Positions 16,865 through 26,675 are shown, counted from the first letter of the stretch. The stretch: 64,000 nt of DNA from Arthrobacter gengyunqii (GCF_023022985.1 NZ_CP095461.1:1178001-1242000); one strand, 5' to 3'. Notes: a model not told the origin generated them from the letters alone. Program-made: numbers and translations.

Positions 16865-18037
16865 GTGACTGTTTCATCTCCAGAACTCAAGCTCGAGCTG
16901 CCGCCGCTGCAGCTGGGCCCCATTACCGTGGACACGCCGGTGATCCTGGCTCCCATGGCCGGCATTACCAACAAGGCGTTCCGGCGGCTCTGCCGCGAAT
17001 ACGGCGGCGGCCTGTACGTCTCCGAAATGGTCACCTCGCGTGCCCTCGTGGAGCGCTCGCCGGAGTCCCTGCGCATCATTGAGCACGACGACGACGAAAA
17101 GGTCCGCTCCGTCCAGCTCTACGGCGTGGACCCGGTGACCGTCGGCGCAGCCGTCCGGATCCTGGTGGAGGAAGACCGCGCCGACCACATTGACCTGAAC
17201 TTCGGCTGCCCGGTGCCTAAGGTCACCCGCAAGGGCGGCGGCTCGGCCCTGCCCTGGAAGCTGGACCTGTTCACCGCCATCGTGCAGACCGCCGTGAAGG
17301 AAGCCTCCCGCGGCAACGTTCCGCTGACCATCAAGATGCGCAAGGGCATCGACGAGGACCACCTGACCTTCCTCGAGGCAGGCCGCATCGCCCGCGACTC
17401 CGGGGTTGCCGCCGTCGCGCTGCACGGCCGCACGGCGTCGCAGTTCTATTCCGGCAAGGCCGACTGGAACGCCATCGCCGAACTGCGCGAAGCCCTGCCG
17501 GACGTTCCCGTGTTGGGCAACGGCGACATCTGGTCCGCTGAAGACGCCATCGCCATGGTGCGCCAGACCGGCGTCGACGGCGTCGTCATCGGCCGCGGCT
17601 GCCAGGGCCGGCCGTGGCTCTTCGGGGACCTGCAGGCGGCGTTCGAGGGCAGCGACACCCGGCACCGCCCGGGCTTGAAGGAAGTCTCCGACAGCGTCTA
17701 CCGGCACGCCGAACTGCTGGTGGAAACCTTCGGCGGGGAAATGATGGCGCTGCGGGACATCCGCAAGCACATGGCCTGGTACTTCAAGGGCTACGTGGTG
17801 GGCGGCGATCTCCGCGCCCAGCTCGCCACCGTCCCCACGCTCGAAGTCCTGCGCGAACTGCTGGACCAGCTGGACCCCGAGGCCCCGTATCCCGGCGTTG
17901 ACGCCGAAGGCCCCCGCGGCCGCGCGGGCTCACCCAAAAAGACAGCGCTGCCGGAACACTGGCTGGAATCGCGGGAGCTCAACGCCGCACAAAAGTCCAT
18001 CATTTCCGCAGCTGAACTCAACATCTCAGGCGGCTAA
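16865..18037 (+). CDS. dusB: tRNA-dihydrouridine synthase, DusB type
   Basis: 390 residues from GTG 16865; the open frame extends 50 codons upstream without family similarity. FMN TIM-barrel features are APMAGITNKAFRRLC (about residues 30-44) and the catalytic Cys in NFGCPVPKVTRKGGGSAL. Also present are the HGRTASQFYSGKADW signature and the phosphate-binding GNGDIW and GVVIGRG. It reduces uridines in the tRNA D-loop with NADPH. It is 6 bp before dgt and likely co-transcribed. Confidence 0.93.
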   Translation: MTVSSPELKLELPPLQLGPITVDTPVILAPMAGITNKAFRRLCREYGGGLYVSEMVTSRALVERSPESLRIIEHDDDEKVRSVQLYGVDPVTVGAAVRILVEEDRADHIDLNFGCPVPKVTRKGGGSALPWKLDLFTAIVQTAVKEASRGNVPLTIKMRKGIDEDHLTFLEAGRIARDSGVAAVALHGRTASQFYSGKADWNAIAELREALPDVPVLGNGDIWSAEDAIAMVRQTGVDGVVIGRGCQGRPWLFGDLQAAFEGSDTRHRPGLKEVSDSVYRHAELLVETFGGEMMALRDIRKHMAWYFKGYVVGGDLRAQLATVPTLEVLRELLDQLDPEAPYPGVDAEGPRGRAGSPKKTALPEHWLESRELNAAQKSIISAAELNISGG

Positions 18038-18043
18038 ACACCC

Positions 18044-19327
18044 ATGACCTTTCCGCAGGCTTTCCAAACCGCAGGCTATACCGACGTTGACCTTGCACGC
18101 TGGGTCACCGAGCCTGCCAAAAACACCAACCGCACCCAGTTCGGCCGCGACCGCGCCCGGGTGCTGCACTCCTCGGCGCTGCGCCGGCTCGGGGCCAAGA
18201 CCCAGGTCGTGGCCCCGGACACCGACGACTTTGTCCGGACCCGGCTGACCCACTCCCTGGAGGTGGCCCAGGTGGGGCGCGAACTCGGCAATGCGCTGGG
18301 CTGCGATCCCGACGTCGTCGACGCCGCCTGCCTCTCACATGACCTGGGCCATCCGCCGTTCGGCCACAACGGCGAGACCGCGCTGAACGATATAGCCCAT
18401 GCCATCGGCGGGTTCGAGGGCAACGCGCAGACCCTGCGGCTGCTGACCCGGCTGGAGCCCAAGATCATTGCGCCCGACGGCGGTCCGGCCGGCCTTAACC
18501 TGACCCGGGCCTCCCTCGACGCCGCCACGAAGTACCCGTGGTCCATCGCGGACGCGCCGCTGGTGAACGGCCACCGGACCACCAAGTTCGGTGTCTATGA
18601 AGACGATTTGCCCGTCTTCACCTGGCTGCGCGACGGCGCCCCCGCCGGCCGCTCCTGCCTGGAGGCACAGGTCATGGACCTGGCTGACGACATTTCCTAC
18701 TCCGTGCACGACGTCGAAGACGCCATTGTTGCCGGCCACGTACAGCTCAAGTGGCTGGACAACCCGGACCAGCGCGCCCGCGTCATCGGTTACACCCAGC
18801 AGTGGTACCTGCCCGGCACCGACGGCGCAGCGATCGAGGAGGCCCTCAAGCGGCTCGAAGCTGATCCGGTGTGGGTCCGCGAGTCCGACGGCAGCCGCAA
18901 GTCCATGGCCGCGCTCAAGGACATGACCAGCCAGCTGATCGGCCGGTTCTGCAACAGTGCCCTCGAAGCCACCCGCATCATCTACGGCACCGATCCGCTG
19001 ACCCGCTACAACGCCGAGATGGTGGTTCCGGAAGAGACCAAGCTGGAGATCGCCGTCATGAAGGGACTGGCCACCACCTTCGTGATGACCACCGACCAGC
19101 GGCAGCCGCTGTATGAACGCCAGCGCGAGATCCTCACCGCCCTGGTGGCCCAGCTGTCCGCCACGGGGGATCGGCACCTGGAACCGATGTTCGCTGCCGA
19201 TTGGCGGGAAGCGGCCGACGACGGCGCCCGGCTGCGCGTGGTCGTGGACCAGGTCGCCTCCCTTACTGACGGGTCCGCGCTGGCACTGCACGAGCGCCTG
19301 GTGGGCCCGGTTCCCTCGCTCTGGTAA
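18044..19327 (+). CDS. dgt: Deoxyguanosinetriphosphate triphosphohydrolase-like protein
   Basis: 427 residues, an HD-domain metalloenzyme splitting dNTPs to nucleoside and tripolyphosphate. The N terminus has RDRARVLHSSALRRLGAKTQ, then RTRLTHSLEVAQ with the first His ligand. The HD pair is in ACLSHDLGHPPFGHNGE, and the last Asp ligand in LADDISYSVHD. The length and motifs match the actinobacterial Dgt clade. It follows dusB by 6 bp. In many Actinobacteria dnaG is next; here a large surface-protein gene intervenes. Confidence 0.92.
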   Translation: MTFPQAFQTAGYTDVDLARWVTEPAKNTNRTQFGRDRARVLHSSALRRLGAKTQVVAPDTDDFVRTRLTHSLEVAQVGRELGNALGCDPDVVDAACLSHDLGHPPFGHNGETALNDIAHAIGGFEGNAQTLRLLTRLEPKIIAPDGGPAGLNLTRASLDAATKYPWSIADAPLVNGHRTTKFGVYEDDLPVFTWLRDGAPAGRSCLEAQVMDLADDISYSVHDVEDAIVAGHVQLKWLDNPDQRARVIGYTQQWYLPGTDGAAIEEALKRLEADPVWVRESDGSRKSMAALKDMTSQLIGRFCNSALEATRIIYGTDPLTRYNAEMVVPEETKLEIAVMKGLATTFVMTTDQRQPLYERQREILTALVAQLSATGDRHLEPMFAADWREAADDGARLRVVVDQVASLTDGSALALHERLVGPVPSLW

Positions 19328-19483
19328 AAACATCTGGTTGTCTCGGATGAAAAAGGACCGATAACTCTGGCGCCGCCCGGTGTGTCTCGTTAGTGTTTCG
19401 GCTCTGAGGTGTAACATCCACCCCTTCGGTTACCACTGGCCGCAGGAGCACCTCTACCGGACAACTCTCACGGGGGACTCTTC

Positions 19484-22400
19484 ATGAGCGACCAGCCACA
19501 CCCATCCCGTTCGCGCCGGCTCAGCGACCCGCTTCCGCCGTCCGCCCGACGCCGCAGCCGGTGGGGCATCCTGCTGGCCGCCCTGCTGTCCCTGATGTTT
19601 TTCGTCCCGATGGCAGGCCCGGCCAACGCCGCCGTCGATCCGGAACCGCCGCGCGGGCCGGCTCCGGCGTCCGATGCCGGCACTGACATTGTGATCACGT
19701 CCCTGGGCGAAGGACGACGGAACATCTCCGGTTATCTGCCGCCGCTCGGGGCCACCTGGCCCATTGACACCTATCCCACCTCCCGTCCGGCGGGCTACGA
19801 GACAGAGAACGTGGGTTTTGCGGGGGTCATCAACACCCAGGAAGTGGGCGGGACCACTACGGCCCAGATGTACTGCATCGATCTGCGCACCTCCACACGG
19901 GTGGGCATCGGGTATGAAAACGGCACCTGGGACGAATCCAACGTTCCCAACATCGGATATGTGAACCGGATCCTGAATACCTACTACCCGAGCACGAATC
20001 TCCCTGCCGGTGTCACCAACAACAATGATAAGGCCGCGGCCGTGCAGGCAGCCATCTGGTTCTTCACGGACGGCTATGTTGTCAACCGCACCAACAACCT
20101 GTATTCCACCGTTGCCTCGATCGTGAACGACACCATCGCGGCCGGGCCGCTGGACGAACCGGACGCCCCGGATATTTCGATCACTCCCGCCACTGCCGAA
20201 GCAGCGGTAACCGGTGTCGCCGGACCCTACACCGTGACCTCGGAGGCCGATGAAATCACCGTGACGACCGATGAAGGCTTCGGTCTCTTCGCAGATGAAG
20301 CAGGCACCGTACCGCTCACCAACCCCGTCGCCAGCGGTACGCAGGTGTGGGTGCGGAGCGAGGACGGAGGCACCGGGCCAGCCGCCATCAGTGCACGGGC
20401 GGTAGTGACCGTTCCCACCGGCAGTGTGTACCTCTATGACGGGGCGACATCCGGGGTGGACGCTGCCCAGAAGCTGATCCTCGCGGACACCCGGGACCTG
20501 AGCTCCGCAGCCAGTGCCACGGCGACCTTCTACGAGGTCGGAGCCTTGACGGTTACCAAGTCAATAGAGGGTCCGGCCGCCGGCAGCCAGGGTGCGGTGG
20601 TCATCAGTATCGATTGCGGACCGGGATACCAGTTCACCTTCAACATCGACGCCGAAACTACCGGGGCGTCGTCGGAGACCTTCACCGACATTCCTGCGGG
20701 AACCGCCTGCACCATCACCGAGCCCACCAACGGCACCACTGCCAGTGTGCAGGTCAGCACTACCATTGTGCCCACCGCTGTCACCATCCCCTCGGGTTCA
20801 ACGGCAACGGCAACCGTTACGGACACGTACACCTTCACACCGGGAACGCTGGTGGTCACCAAAACCAACACCGGCGAGGCAGACGGCGCCCAGGGCGAGG
20901 TGACAATTTCCGTGGTCTGCACCCTGGACGGTGCCACCACCGTACTGGACACCACTATCACGATTCCGGCGGGAACCCTCACCCCGGAGCCCGCAGAATT
21001 CCCCGGCCTCGCCGCCGGCACCATCTGCGCCGTGACGGAAACCGCCAGGGGGGAAACCACGGCTGTGTCAGTCGAGGTGGCCGGGGAAGGGACCGTAACG
21101 ATTCCGGCCGCAGGAAGTGTCACCGCAGCACTGACGAACACCTACACCTTCACCCCGGGAACCCTGGCGGTCCGCAAGGACATCGCCGGCACCGGTGCGG
21201 GGCGGCAGGGCGTCGTCACTTTGCAGGTGACCTGCTCCTCCGGCCTGAACCAAACCATCACCATCCCGGCCGGAACCACCCAAACCACCACAGAGGAATT
21301 CACGGGCCTTCCCGCCGGGACCACCTGCACGGTTACAGAGACGGCGGACGGTGCGACCACGGAGGTCAGCGTGACCACGGTGGTTGACCCGGCAGGCGGC
21401 GCAGTAACCGTCCCGGCCGGCGACGGCGTTGAGGTGACCTTTACGGACACGTACACGGTCAACCCCGGAGCCCTGGTCGTGAACAAGGCCATCGCGGGGG
21501 TGGCTGCGGGCCAGCAGGGCGATGTCACCCTGCAGGTCACCTGCACTTTGGAGAGCGCAGTTGTCGCAGAGGGGACCTTCACCGTCACTGCCGGCACCAC
21601 CGGAACCGTTCCCGCGGGCACCCTGACGGGGATTCCGGAAGGTGCCAGCTGTGCCGTCACCGAACCCGTCACGGGGGAGAGTGCTGAAATAGGCGTGGTG
21701 GTGGATCTGCCTGATTCCGTAACCATCACCGCAGGCGCCACTGCCACGGCCACAGTGACGGACACATACAGCGAGAATCCCGGCACCCTGATCGTCACCA
21801 AGGTGATTACCGGTGAGGCTGCCGGGAACCAGGACGCCGTTGAGGTGGACGTCCTCTGCACCCTGGCCGGGGAAACTGTGTTCTTCGAAACATCGCAGAT
21901 CCCCGCTGGACAGACCGGAGAGGTGGGCGCACAGTTCCTGAACATTCCCTCGGGCGCCTCCTGTGCCATAACTGAACCGATCACCGGGGCCACCGAAGTT
22001 GTCCAGGTCAGCTCCGAACTCCCGGCGGCGGTTACCATTACCCCCGGTGGCACGGAGAGCGCGACGGTCACGAACACGTACACCTTCGCTCCGGGCACGT
22101 TGACGGTTACCAAGTCCATCACCGGTGAAGCGGCCGGTGAGCAGGGCGAGGTGATCCTGGAGGTTCAGTGCGGGCCGGACGGATCCGTGCTGAGCGAGAC
22201 GGTGACGATCCCTGCCGGGTCCACCGGGGATGTTTCCACGACGTTTGAGGACCTTCCCGCCGGCACCGAGTGCACGGTCACGGAACCGACCAGCGGAGCC
22301 ACTGAGACCGTCCAGGTCTCGACGGTCCTGCCGGATCCGGTGACCATTCCCGCCGCCGGGGGCTCCGAAGCTACGGTGACCAACACCTACACCTTCGCTC

Positions 22401-24136
22401 CGGGCACGTTGACGGTTACCAAGGCCTTCGCCGGTGAAGCTGCCGGTGAGCAGGGTGAGGTTGTCCTGCAGGTTCTGTGTGGTCCGGACGGTTCGGTGCT
22501 GAGCGAGATGGTGACGATCCCGGGGGGGTCCACGGGGGAAGTTCCCACCACGTTTGGGGACCTTCCTGCCGGCACCGAATGCACGGTCACGGAACCGACC
22601 AGCGGAGCCACTGAGACCGTTCTGGTCTCGACGGTTCTGCCGGATCCGGTGACCATTCCGGCAGGCGGCGGTTCCGAGGCTACGGTGACCAACACTTACA
22701 CGTACGCTCCCGGAACGTTGACGGTCTCCAAGGTCATTACCGGTGAAGCGGCCGGTGAGCAGGGCGAGGTTGTGCTGCGGGTCCAGTGCGGGCCGGACGG
22801 GTCGGTGCTGGATACGACAGTGACGATCCCGGCCGGTTCAACGGATCCGGAGAGCGCCACGTTTGAGGATCTTCCGACCGGCACCGAATGCACGGTCACG
22901 GAGCCCACGAGTGGAGCCACCGAGACGATCCTGGTCTCGACGGAACTGCCGGACCCTGTGACTATTCCGGTTGGGGGAGGATCCGAAGCCGCGGTAACCA
23001 ACACCTACACGTTCGCTCCGGGTACGTTGACGGTCAACAAGACCATCACTGGTGAAGCGGCAGGCCAGCAGGGAGAAATTGTCCTGCGGGTCCAGTGTGG
23101 CCCGGACGGATCGGTGCTGGATGAGACAGTGACGATCCCGGCCGGGTCCACGGATCCGGAGGGCGCCACGTTTGGGGATCTTCCGACCGGAACCGAGTGC
23201 ACGGTCACGGAGCCCACGAGCGGAGCCACCGAGACGATCCTGGTCTCGACGGAACTGCCAGACCCTGTGACTATTCCGGCCGCCGGGGGCTCCGAAGCCG
23301 CGGTAACCAACACCTACACCTTCGCACCGGGCACGTTGACGGTTACCAAGGCCTTCGCCGGGGACGCCGCCGGGCAGCAGGGTGAGGTTGTCCTGCAGGT
23401 TCTGTGCGGTCCGGACGGATCAGTGCTGAGCGAGACGGTGACAATTCCGGCGGGAACGGAAGACAATGTCACCACCACGTTTGAGGACCTTCCCGCCGGC
23501 ACCGAGTGCACGGTCACGGAACCGACCAGCGGGGCCACTGAGACAGTTCTGGTCTCGACGGTCCTGCCGGAGCCGGTAACAGTGGTCGGGGCTCAGACTG
23601 TCACGGCCACGGTTACCAACACCTACACCCTGGCACCGGGCACGTTGACGGTCACCAAGGTCATCACCGGTGATGCATCGGGCGCGCAGGGTGAAGTCGT
23701 CCTGCGGGTTATGTGCGGACCGGACGGCACGGTCCTGGATGAAACGGTGACCATTCCGGCCGGAACCACGGGTGGTGTCAGCACCGGGTTCTCGGACCTC
23801 CCCACCGGCACCGAGTGCACCGTTACCGAACCTGTTAGCGGAGCAACCAGTACCGTGAATGTGGCGGCGGATCTGCCGGATCCGGTAATGATTCCGGCCG
23901 GCGGCGGGGCTGAAGCCATCGTCACCAACACCTACAGTTCGGTGGTTGCTCCGACGCCGAAACCCACCCCGGCACCGGTCAAGCCGGCCCGTCCGGATCT
24001 GCCCTCCACCGGCGCCAACGGAACCGTCGGCTTCCTCGCCGCCGGGGCCGGACTGCTCTTGGTCGGTGGCCTCGCAATGGCGGCCAGCCGCCGCAAGGCA
24101 AACAGTGCGGAGGATGACAGCAGCCATCAGCAGTAA
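19484..24136 (+). CDS. Sortase-anchored surface protein with thioester domain and 11 tandem repeat domains
   Basis: 1550 residues, secreted and wall-anchored. A twin-Arg-rich start leads to a hydrophobic stretch and a likely signal cleavage at PANA/AV (about 49/50). Residues about 75-225 look like a thioester (TQXA/TED) domain, with Cys131 in QMYCIDLR and Gln188 in AAVQAAIWFF, the pair that forms a Cys-Gln thioester in Gram-positive adhesins. From residue 354, eleven domains of about 100 residues follow (DUF5979-like), each starting like TLTVTKxITGEAAGEQG and ending TVTNTYTFAPG. The end is LPSTG (1506-1510), a hydrophobic helix and a basic RRK tail, the sortase signal. GGGGGAC precedes the ATG. 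The gene sits alone between dgt and dnaG; no sortase is in the window. Adhesion is inferred from family. Confidence 0.9.
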   Translation: MSDQPHPSRSRRLSDPLPPSARRRSRWGILLAALLSLMFFVPMAGPANAAVDPEPPRGPAPASDAGTDIVITSLGEGRRNISGYLPPLGATWPIDTYPTSRPAGYETENVGFAGVINTQEVGGTTTAQMYCIDLRTSTRVGIGYENGTWDESNVPNIGYVNRILNTYYPSTNLPAGVTNNNDKAAAVQAAIWFFTDGYVVNRTNNLYSTVASIVNDTIAAGPLDEPDAPDISITPATAEAAVTGVAGPYTVTSEADEITVTTDEGFGLFADEAGTVPLTNPVASGTQVWVRSEDGGTGPAAISARAVVTVPTGSVYLYDGATSGVDAAQKLILADTRDLSSAASATATFYEVGALTVTKSIEGPAAGSQGAVVISIDCGPGYQFTFNIDAETTGASSETFTDIPAGTACTITEPTNGTTASVQVSTTIVPTAVTIPSGSTATATVTDTYTFTPGTLVVTKTNTGEADGAQGEVTISVVCTLDGATTVLDTTITIPAGTLTPEPAEFPGLAAGTICAVTETARGETTAVSVEVAGEGTVTIPAAGSVTAALTNTYTFTPGTLAVRKDIAGTGAGRQGVVTLQVTCSSGLNQTITIPAGTTQTTTEEFTGLPAGTTCTVTETADGATTEVSVTTVVDPAGGAVTVPAGDGVEVTFTDTYTVNPGALVVNKAIAGVAAGQQGDVTLQVTCTLESAVVAEGTFTVTAGTTGTVPAGTLTGIPEGASCAVTEPVTGESAEIGVVVDLPDSVTITAGATATATVTDTYSENPGTLIVTKVITGEAAGNQDAVEVDVLCTLAGETVFFETSQIPAGQTGEVGAQFLNIPSGASCAITEPITGATEVVQVSSELPAAVTITPGGTESATVTNTYTFAPGTLTVTKSITGEAAGEQGEVILEVQCGPDGSVLSETVTIPAGSTGDVSTTFEDLPAGTECTVTEPTSGATETVQVSTVLPDPVTIPAAGGSEATVTNTYTFAPGTLTVTKAFAGEAAGEQGEVVLQVLCGPDGSVLSEMVTIPGGSTGEVPTTFGDLPAGTECTVTEPTSGATETVLVSTVLPDPVTIPAGGGSEATVTNTYTYAPGTLTVSKVITGEAAGEQGEVVLRVQCGPDGSVLDTTVTIPAGSTDPESATFEDLPTGTECTVTEPTSGATETILVSTELPDPVTIPVGGGSEAAVTNTYTFAPGTLTVNKTITGEAAGQQGEIVLRVQCGPDGSVLDETVTIPAGSTDPEGATFGDLPTGTECTVTEPTSGATETILVSTELPDPVTIPAAGGSEAAVTNTYTFAPGTLTVTKAFAGDAAGQQGEVVLQVLCGPDGSVLSETVTIPAGTEDNVTTTFEDLPAGTECTVTEPTSGATETVLVSTVLPEPVTVVGAQTVTATVTNTYTLAPGTLTVTKVITGDASGAQGEVVLRVMCGPDGTVLDETVTIPAGTTGGVSTGFSDLPTGTECTVTEPVSGATSTVNVAADLPDPVMIPAGGGAEAIVTNTYSSVVAPTPKPTPAPVKPARPDLPSTGANGTVGFLAAGAGLLLVGGLAMAASRRKANSAEDDSSHQQ
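22097..23941 (+). repeat. Six tandem 309-bp coding repeats
   Basis: The phrase ACGTTGACGGT (with silent variants) starts units at 22097, 22406, 22715, 23024, 23333 and 23642, an exact 309-bp period (103 residues), with the last unit slightly short. Long runs are identical between units. The five upstream units (from 20543) are more divergent and vary slightly in length. The array is prone to recombination and to assembly collapse. Confidence 0.92.
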
Positions 24137-24153
24137 TCCGCAGTAGCAGTCAG

Positions 24154-24195
24154 AGAGGATCCCGTACGGCCGGTGGCCGTGCGGGATCCTCTTTG
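24154..24195 (+). terminator. Intrinsic terminator after the surface protein gene
   Basis: AGAGGATCCCGTACGGCC (24154-24171) pairs with GGCCGTGCGGGATCCTCT (24175-24192), followed by TTTG. It isolates dnaG from the surface-protein transcript. Confidence 0.85.
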
Positions 24196-24280
24196 TGCGG
24201 GACCCTTCTGCACCGGAACCCTAGGGTGTGCCGCGCGTCACCAGCCACGGCGGTTAGGACAGGAAGAATAGACTGGGATC

Positions 24281-26275
24281 ATGGCCGGCCTGATTAAACG
24301 CGAAGACATTGACGAAGTACGCTCCCGCACCGACATCAAGGCCGTGATTGACGGCTACGTGACGCTGAAGTCCGCCGGCATCGGGTCCTACAAGGGGCTG
24401 TGCCCCTTCCACGACGAGCGCTCGCCGTCCTTCCACGTCCGGCCCCAGGTCGGCACCTACCACTGCTTTGGCTGCGGCGAGAGCGGCGACGTTATCTCGT
24501 TCGTCCAGAAAATGGACCACGGCACCTTTTCGGAGACCGTGGAGAAGCTCGCCGCCCGGCTTGGCTACGAACTGCACTATGAAGACGGCGGAACCGGGCC
24601 GCGCCGCGAAGACGTCGGCAAACGCCAGCGGCTGTTGGACGCACACAAGATTGCAGCGGAATTCTTCGCCGCGCAGCTGCGGACTCCCGGCGCCCAGGCA
24701 GCCCGCGATTTCCTGCAGGAACGCGGTTTCGACCCGGCAGCCGCAGCCCACTTCGGCGTCGGCTATGCACAGCAGGGCTGGGACTCATTGCTCAAGCACC
24801 TCACCGACAAGGGATTCACCCGCGAGGAACTGGCGGGCACCGGCATGTTCTCCACCGGTTCGGACGCTTCCCGCTTCTATGACCGATTCCGCGGCCGGCT
24901 GATCTGGCCCATCCGCGACCTGACCGGAGCCGTGATCGGGTTCGGCGCACGCAAGCTTTACGAGGATGACCAGGGTCCCAAATACCTGAACACCCCCGAG
25001 ACCGCGCTCTACAAGAAGTCCCAGGTCCTTTACGGCATTGACCTGGCCAAACGGTCCATTGCCAAGGACCGGCAGATCGTCGTCGTCGAAGGTTACACCG
25101 ACGTTATGGCCTGCCACCTCGCGGGCATCACCACCGCGGTCGCCACCTGCGGCACCGCCTTCGGCGAGGACCACGTCAAGATTGCCCGCAGGCTGCTCTC
25201 CGATGACGGTTCCGGGGGAGAGGTGATCTTCACCTTCGACGGGGACGCCGCGGGACAAAAGGCTGCGCTGAAAGCCTTCGATCTGGACCAGCGCTTCACG
25301 GCTCAGACCTATGTGGCCGTAGACCCGGAGGGCATGGATCCGTGCGACATCCGGCAGAAACACGGAGACACCGCCGTCGCTGAGCTCATTCGCTCCCGGC
25401 GTCCGCTGTTCGAGTTCTCCATCCGCTCCACGCTGCGCAAATTCGATCTCAATACGGTTGAAGGCCGGGTTCAGGCGCTGCGTGCCGCAGCACCGGTGGT
25501 GGCGGAAATCCGCGATCCCGCCATGCGTCCGGCCTACGCCCGTGAGCTCGCCGGCTGGCTGGGCACCGATGTGGACGACGTCACCCGTGCCGTCGGCTCA
25601 GCTGCCAAGCGGTTGCGGGAGGGCAACTCCCACGCGAACTCCTCCTCCGGCAAGCCGGGGCACGACGACGCCCGCGGCTCCCAGCATGAGTCCCGGGACC
25701 AACGTGGCCAGCAGGGGAATCGGCAGAATCAGGGGAGCGGGCAGGATCAGCGCGGGTATGGCCAGTCCGTGCCTGAACCGGTGTTGGAACAGCCGGCCTT
25801 CTCCCGTCCGGACCCGCGGGATCCTGCTGCCCGCATGGAGCGCCAGGCACTGGAAGTGGCCCTGCAGCAGCCGGGACTCCTGGATGAAGGGCAGTGGGAA
25901 CGCTTCAAAGCCGCCCGCTTCTCCGTTCCGGCTTACTTGGCGGTGCACAACGCGATTATTGCCGCCGGCCACGCAGGCGCAGGTCCGGCGCAGTGGGTGG
26001 AACAGGTCCGCGAGGAATTGCCGGACACCCTGCGTGACTTCGTCAGCGAACTGGCGGTCACTCCGCTGCATGCCCGGGACAACGACGCCCTCCAACGGTA
26101 CTGCCGGGATATCCTCAACCGCCTCTTCGAACTGCAGGTGACGCACTTGAAAGCCGAAAAGCTGGGCCAGCTGCAGCGGCTCGATCCGTCAGCCGATCCG
26201 GCTTTGTTCCAGCAGCTGAACCGGGAGCTGATGGAGCTGGAAATGCAGCGCCGCGCGCTGCGCGGAGACCAGTAA
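24281..26275 (+). CDS. dnaG: DNA primase
   Basis: 664 residues. It makes RNA primers at the replication fork. The CHC2 zinc finger is at residues 41-65 (CPFH and HCFGCGESGD). The catalytic core includes FRGRLIWPIRDLTGAVIGFG and the toprim motifs VVVEGYTDVMA and TFDGDAAGQKA. A hydrophilic linker of about 55 residues rich in Gln, Gly, Ser and Arg (about 448-505) is followed by a C-terminal helicase-binding domain (from about 520, MERQALEVALQQPGLLD). Length is normal for the phylum. Confidence 0.96.
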   Translation: MAGLIKREDIDEVRSRTDIKAVIDGYVTLKSAGIGSYKGLCPFHDERSPSFHVRPQVGTYHCFGCGESGDVISFVQKMDHGTFSETVEKLAARLGYELHYEDGGTGPRREDVGKRQRLLDAHKIAAEFFAAQLRTPGAQAARDFLQERGFDPAAAAHFGVGYAQQGWDSLLKHLTDKGFTREELAGTGMFSTGSDASRFYDRFRGRLIWPIRDLTGAVIGFGARKLYEDDQGPKYLNTPETALYKKSQVLYGIDLAKRSIAKDRQIVVVEGYTDVMACHLAGITTAVATCGTAFGEDHVKIARRLLSDDGSGGEVIFTFDGDAAGQKAALKAFDLDQRFTAQTYVAVDPEGMDPCDIRQKHGDTAVAELIRSRRPLFEFSIRSTLRKFDLNTVEGRVQALRAAAPVVAEIRDPAMRPAYARELAGWLGTDVDDVTRAVGSAAKRLREGNSHANSSSGKPGHDDARGSQHESRDQRGQQGNRQNQGSGQDQRGYGQSVPEPVLEQPAFSRPDPRDPAARMERQALEVALQQPGLLDEGQWERFKAARFSVPAYLAVHNAIIAAGHAGAGPAQWVEQVREELPDTLRDFVSELAVTPLHARDNDALQRYCRDILNRLFELQVTHLKAEKLGQLQRLDPSADPALFQQLNRELMELEMQRRALRGDQ

Positions 26276-26338
26276 GGGGCCCGGGTCTGCACCGATTTCG
26301 CTTCCCTGTAAAACCTCTGTAGAGTAGGACACGCGCTT

Positions 26339-26411
26339 TCCTCCGTAGCTCAATTGGCAGAGCATTCGACTGTTAATCGAAGGGTTACTGGTTCAAGTCC
26401 AGTCGGAGGAG
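26339..26411 (+). tRNA. tRNA-Asn (GTT), copy 1
   Basis: 73 nt cloverleaf: acceptor TCCTCCG/CGGAGGA, D stem GCTC/GAGC, anticodon loop CTGTTAA with GTT at positions 34-36, T arm ACTGG-TTCAAGT-CCAGT, and discriminator G. The CCA end is not encoded. It is followed by its own terminator. Confidence 0.97.
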
Positions 26412-26419
26412 CAAGAGAG

Positions 26420-26461
26420 AAGACCCGTGACCGGGCGGTATGCCGGTCACGGGTCTTTTTG
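26420..26461 (+). terminator. Intrinsic terminator of tRNA-Asn copy 1
   Basis: AAGACCCGTGACCGG (26420-26434) and CCGGTCACGGGTCTT (26443-26457) form a 15-bp stem followed by a T run, directly after the first tRNA-Asn. Confidence 0.92.
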
Positions 26462-26578
26462 CGTTAATCGCTGTCCACGCCAATGCCTCCAGCCCCCCCC
26501 GCCTGCACGCTGCCGGCCCGTTCCCGGGAAGGAGAGGTACGACACACCGTTTGTGGAGAATGCACTCCAAAAACCCTG

Positions 26579-26584
26579 TATAGT
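26579..26584 (+). promoter_or_regulatory. Likely -10 element of tRNA-Asn copy 2
   Basis: TATAGT lies 13 bases before the tRNA 5' end, in the string TATAGTTGA that also occurs before rpsB (35946). No convincing -35 hexamer is at standard spacing. Confidence 0.4.
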
Positions 26585-26597
26585 TGATCTCGCGCTT

Positions 26598-26670
26598 TCC
26601 TCCGTAGCTCAATTGGCAGAGCATTCGACTGTTAATCGAAGGGTTACTGGTTCAAGTCCAGTCGGAGGAG
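26598..26670 (+). tRNA. tRNA-Asn (GTT), copy 2
   Basis: Identical over all 73 nt to the copy at 26339-26411, and the preceding CGCGCTT is also shared. The rest of the spacer differs, and each copy has its own terminator, so these are separate transcription units. The identity indicates recent duplication or gene conversion. Confidence 0.97.
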
Positions 26671-26675
26671 CAAGA

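Noticed and set aside
22165..23931. Minus-strand frames repeating every 309 bp opposite the surface-protein gene
   Set aside because: They mirror the repeat units of the plus-strand gene, have no ribosome sites and no known domain. Their regular spacing is a by-product of the repeats.
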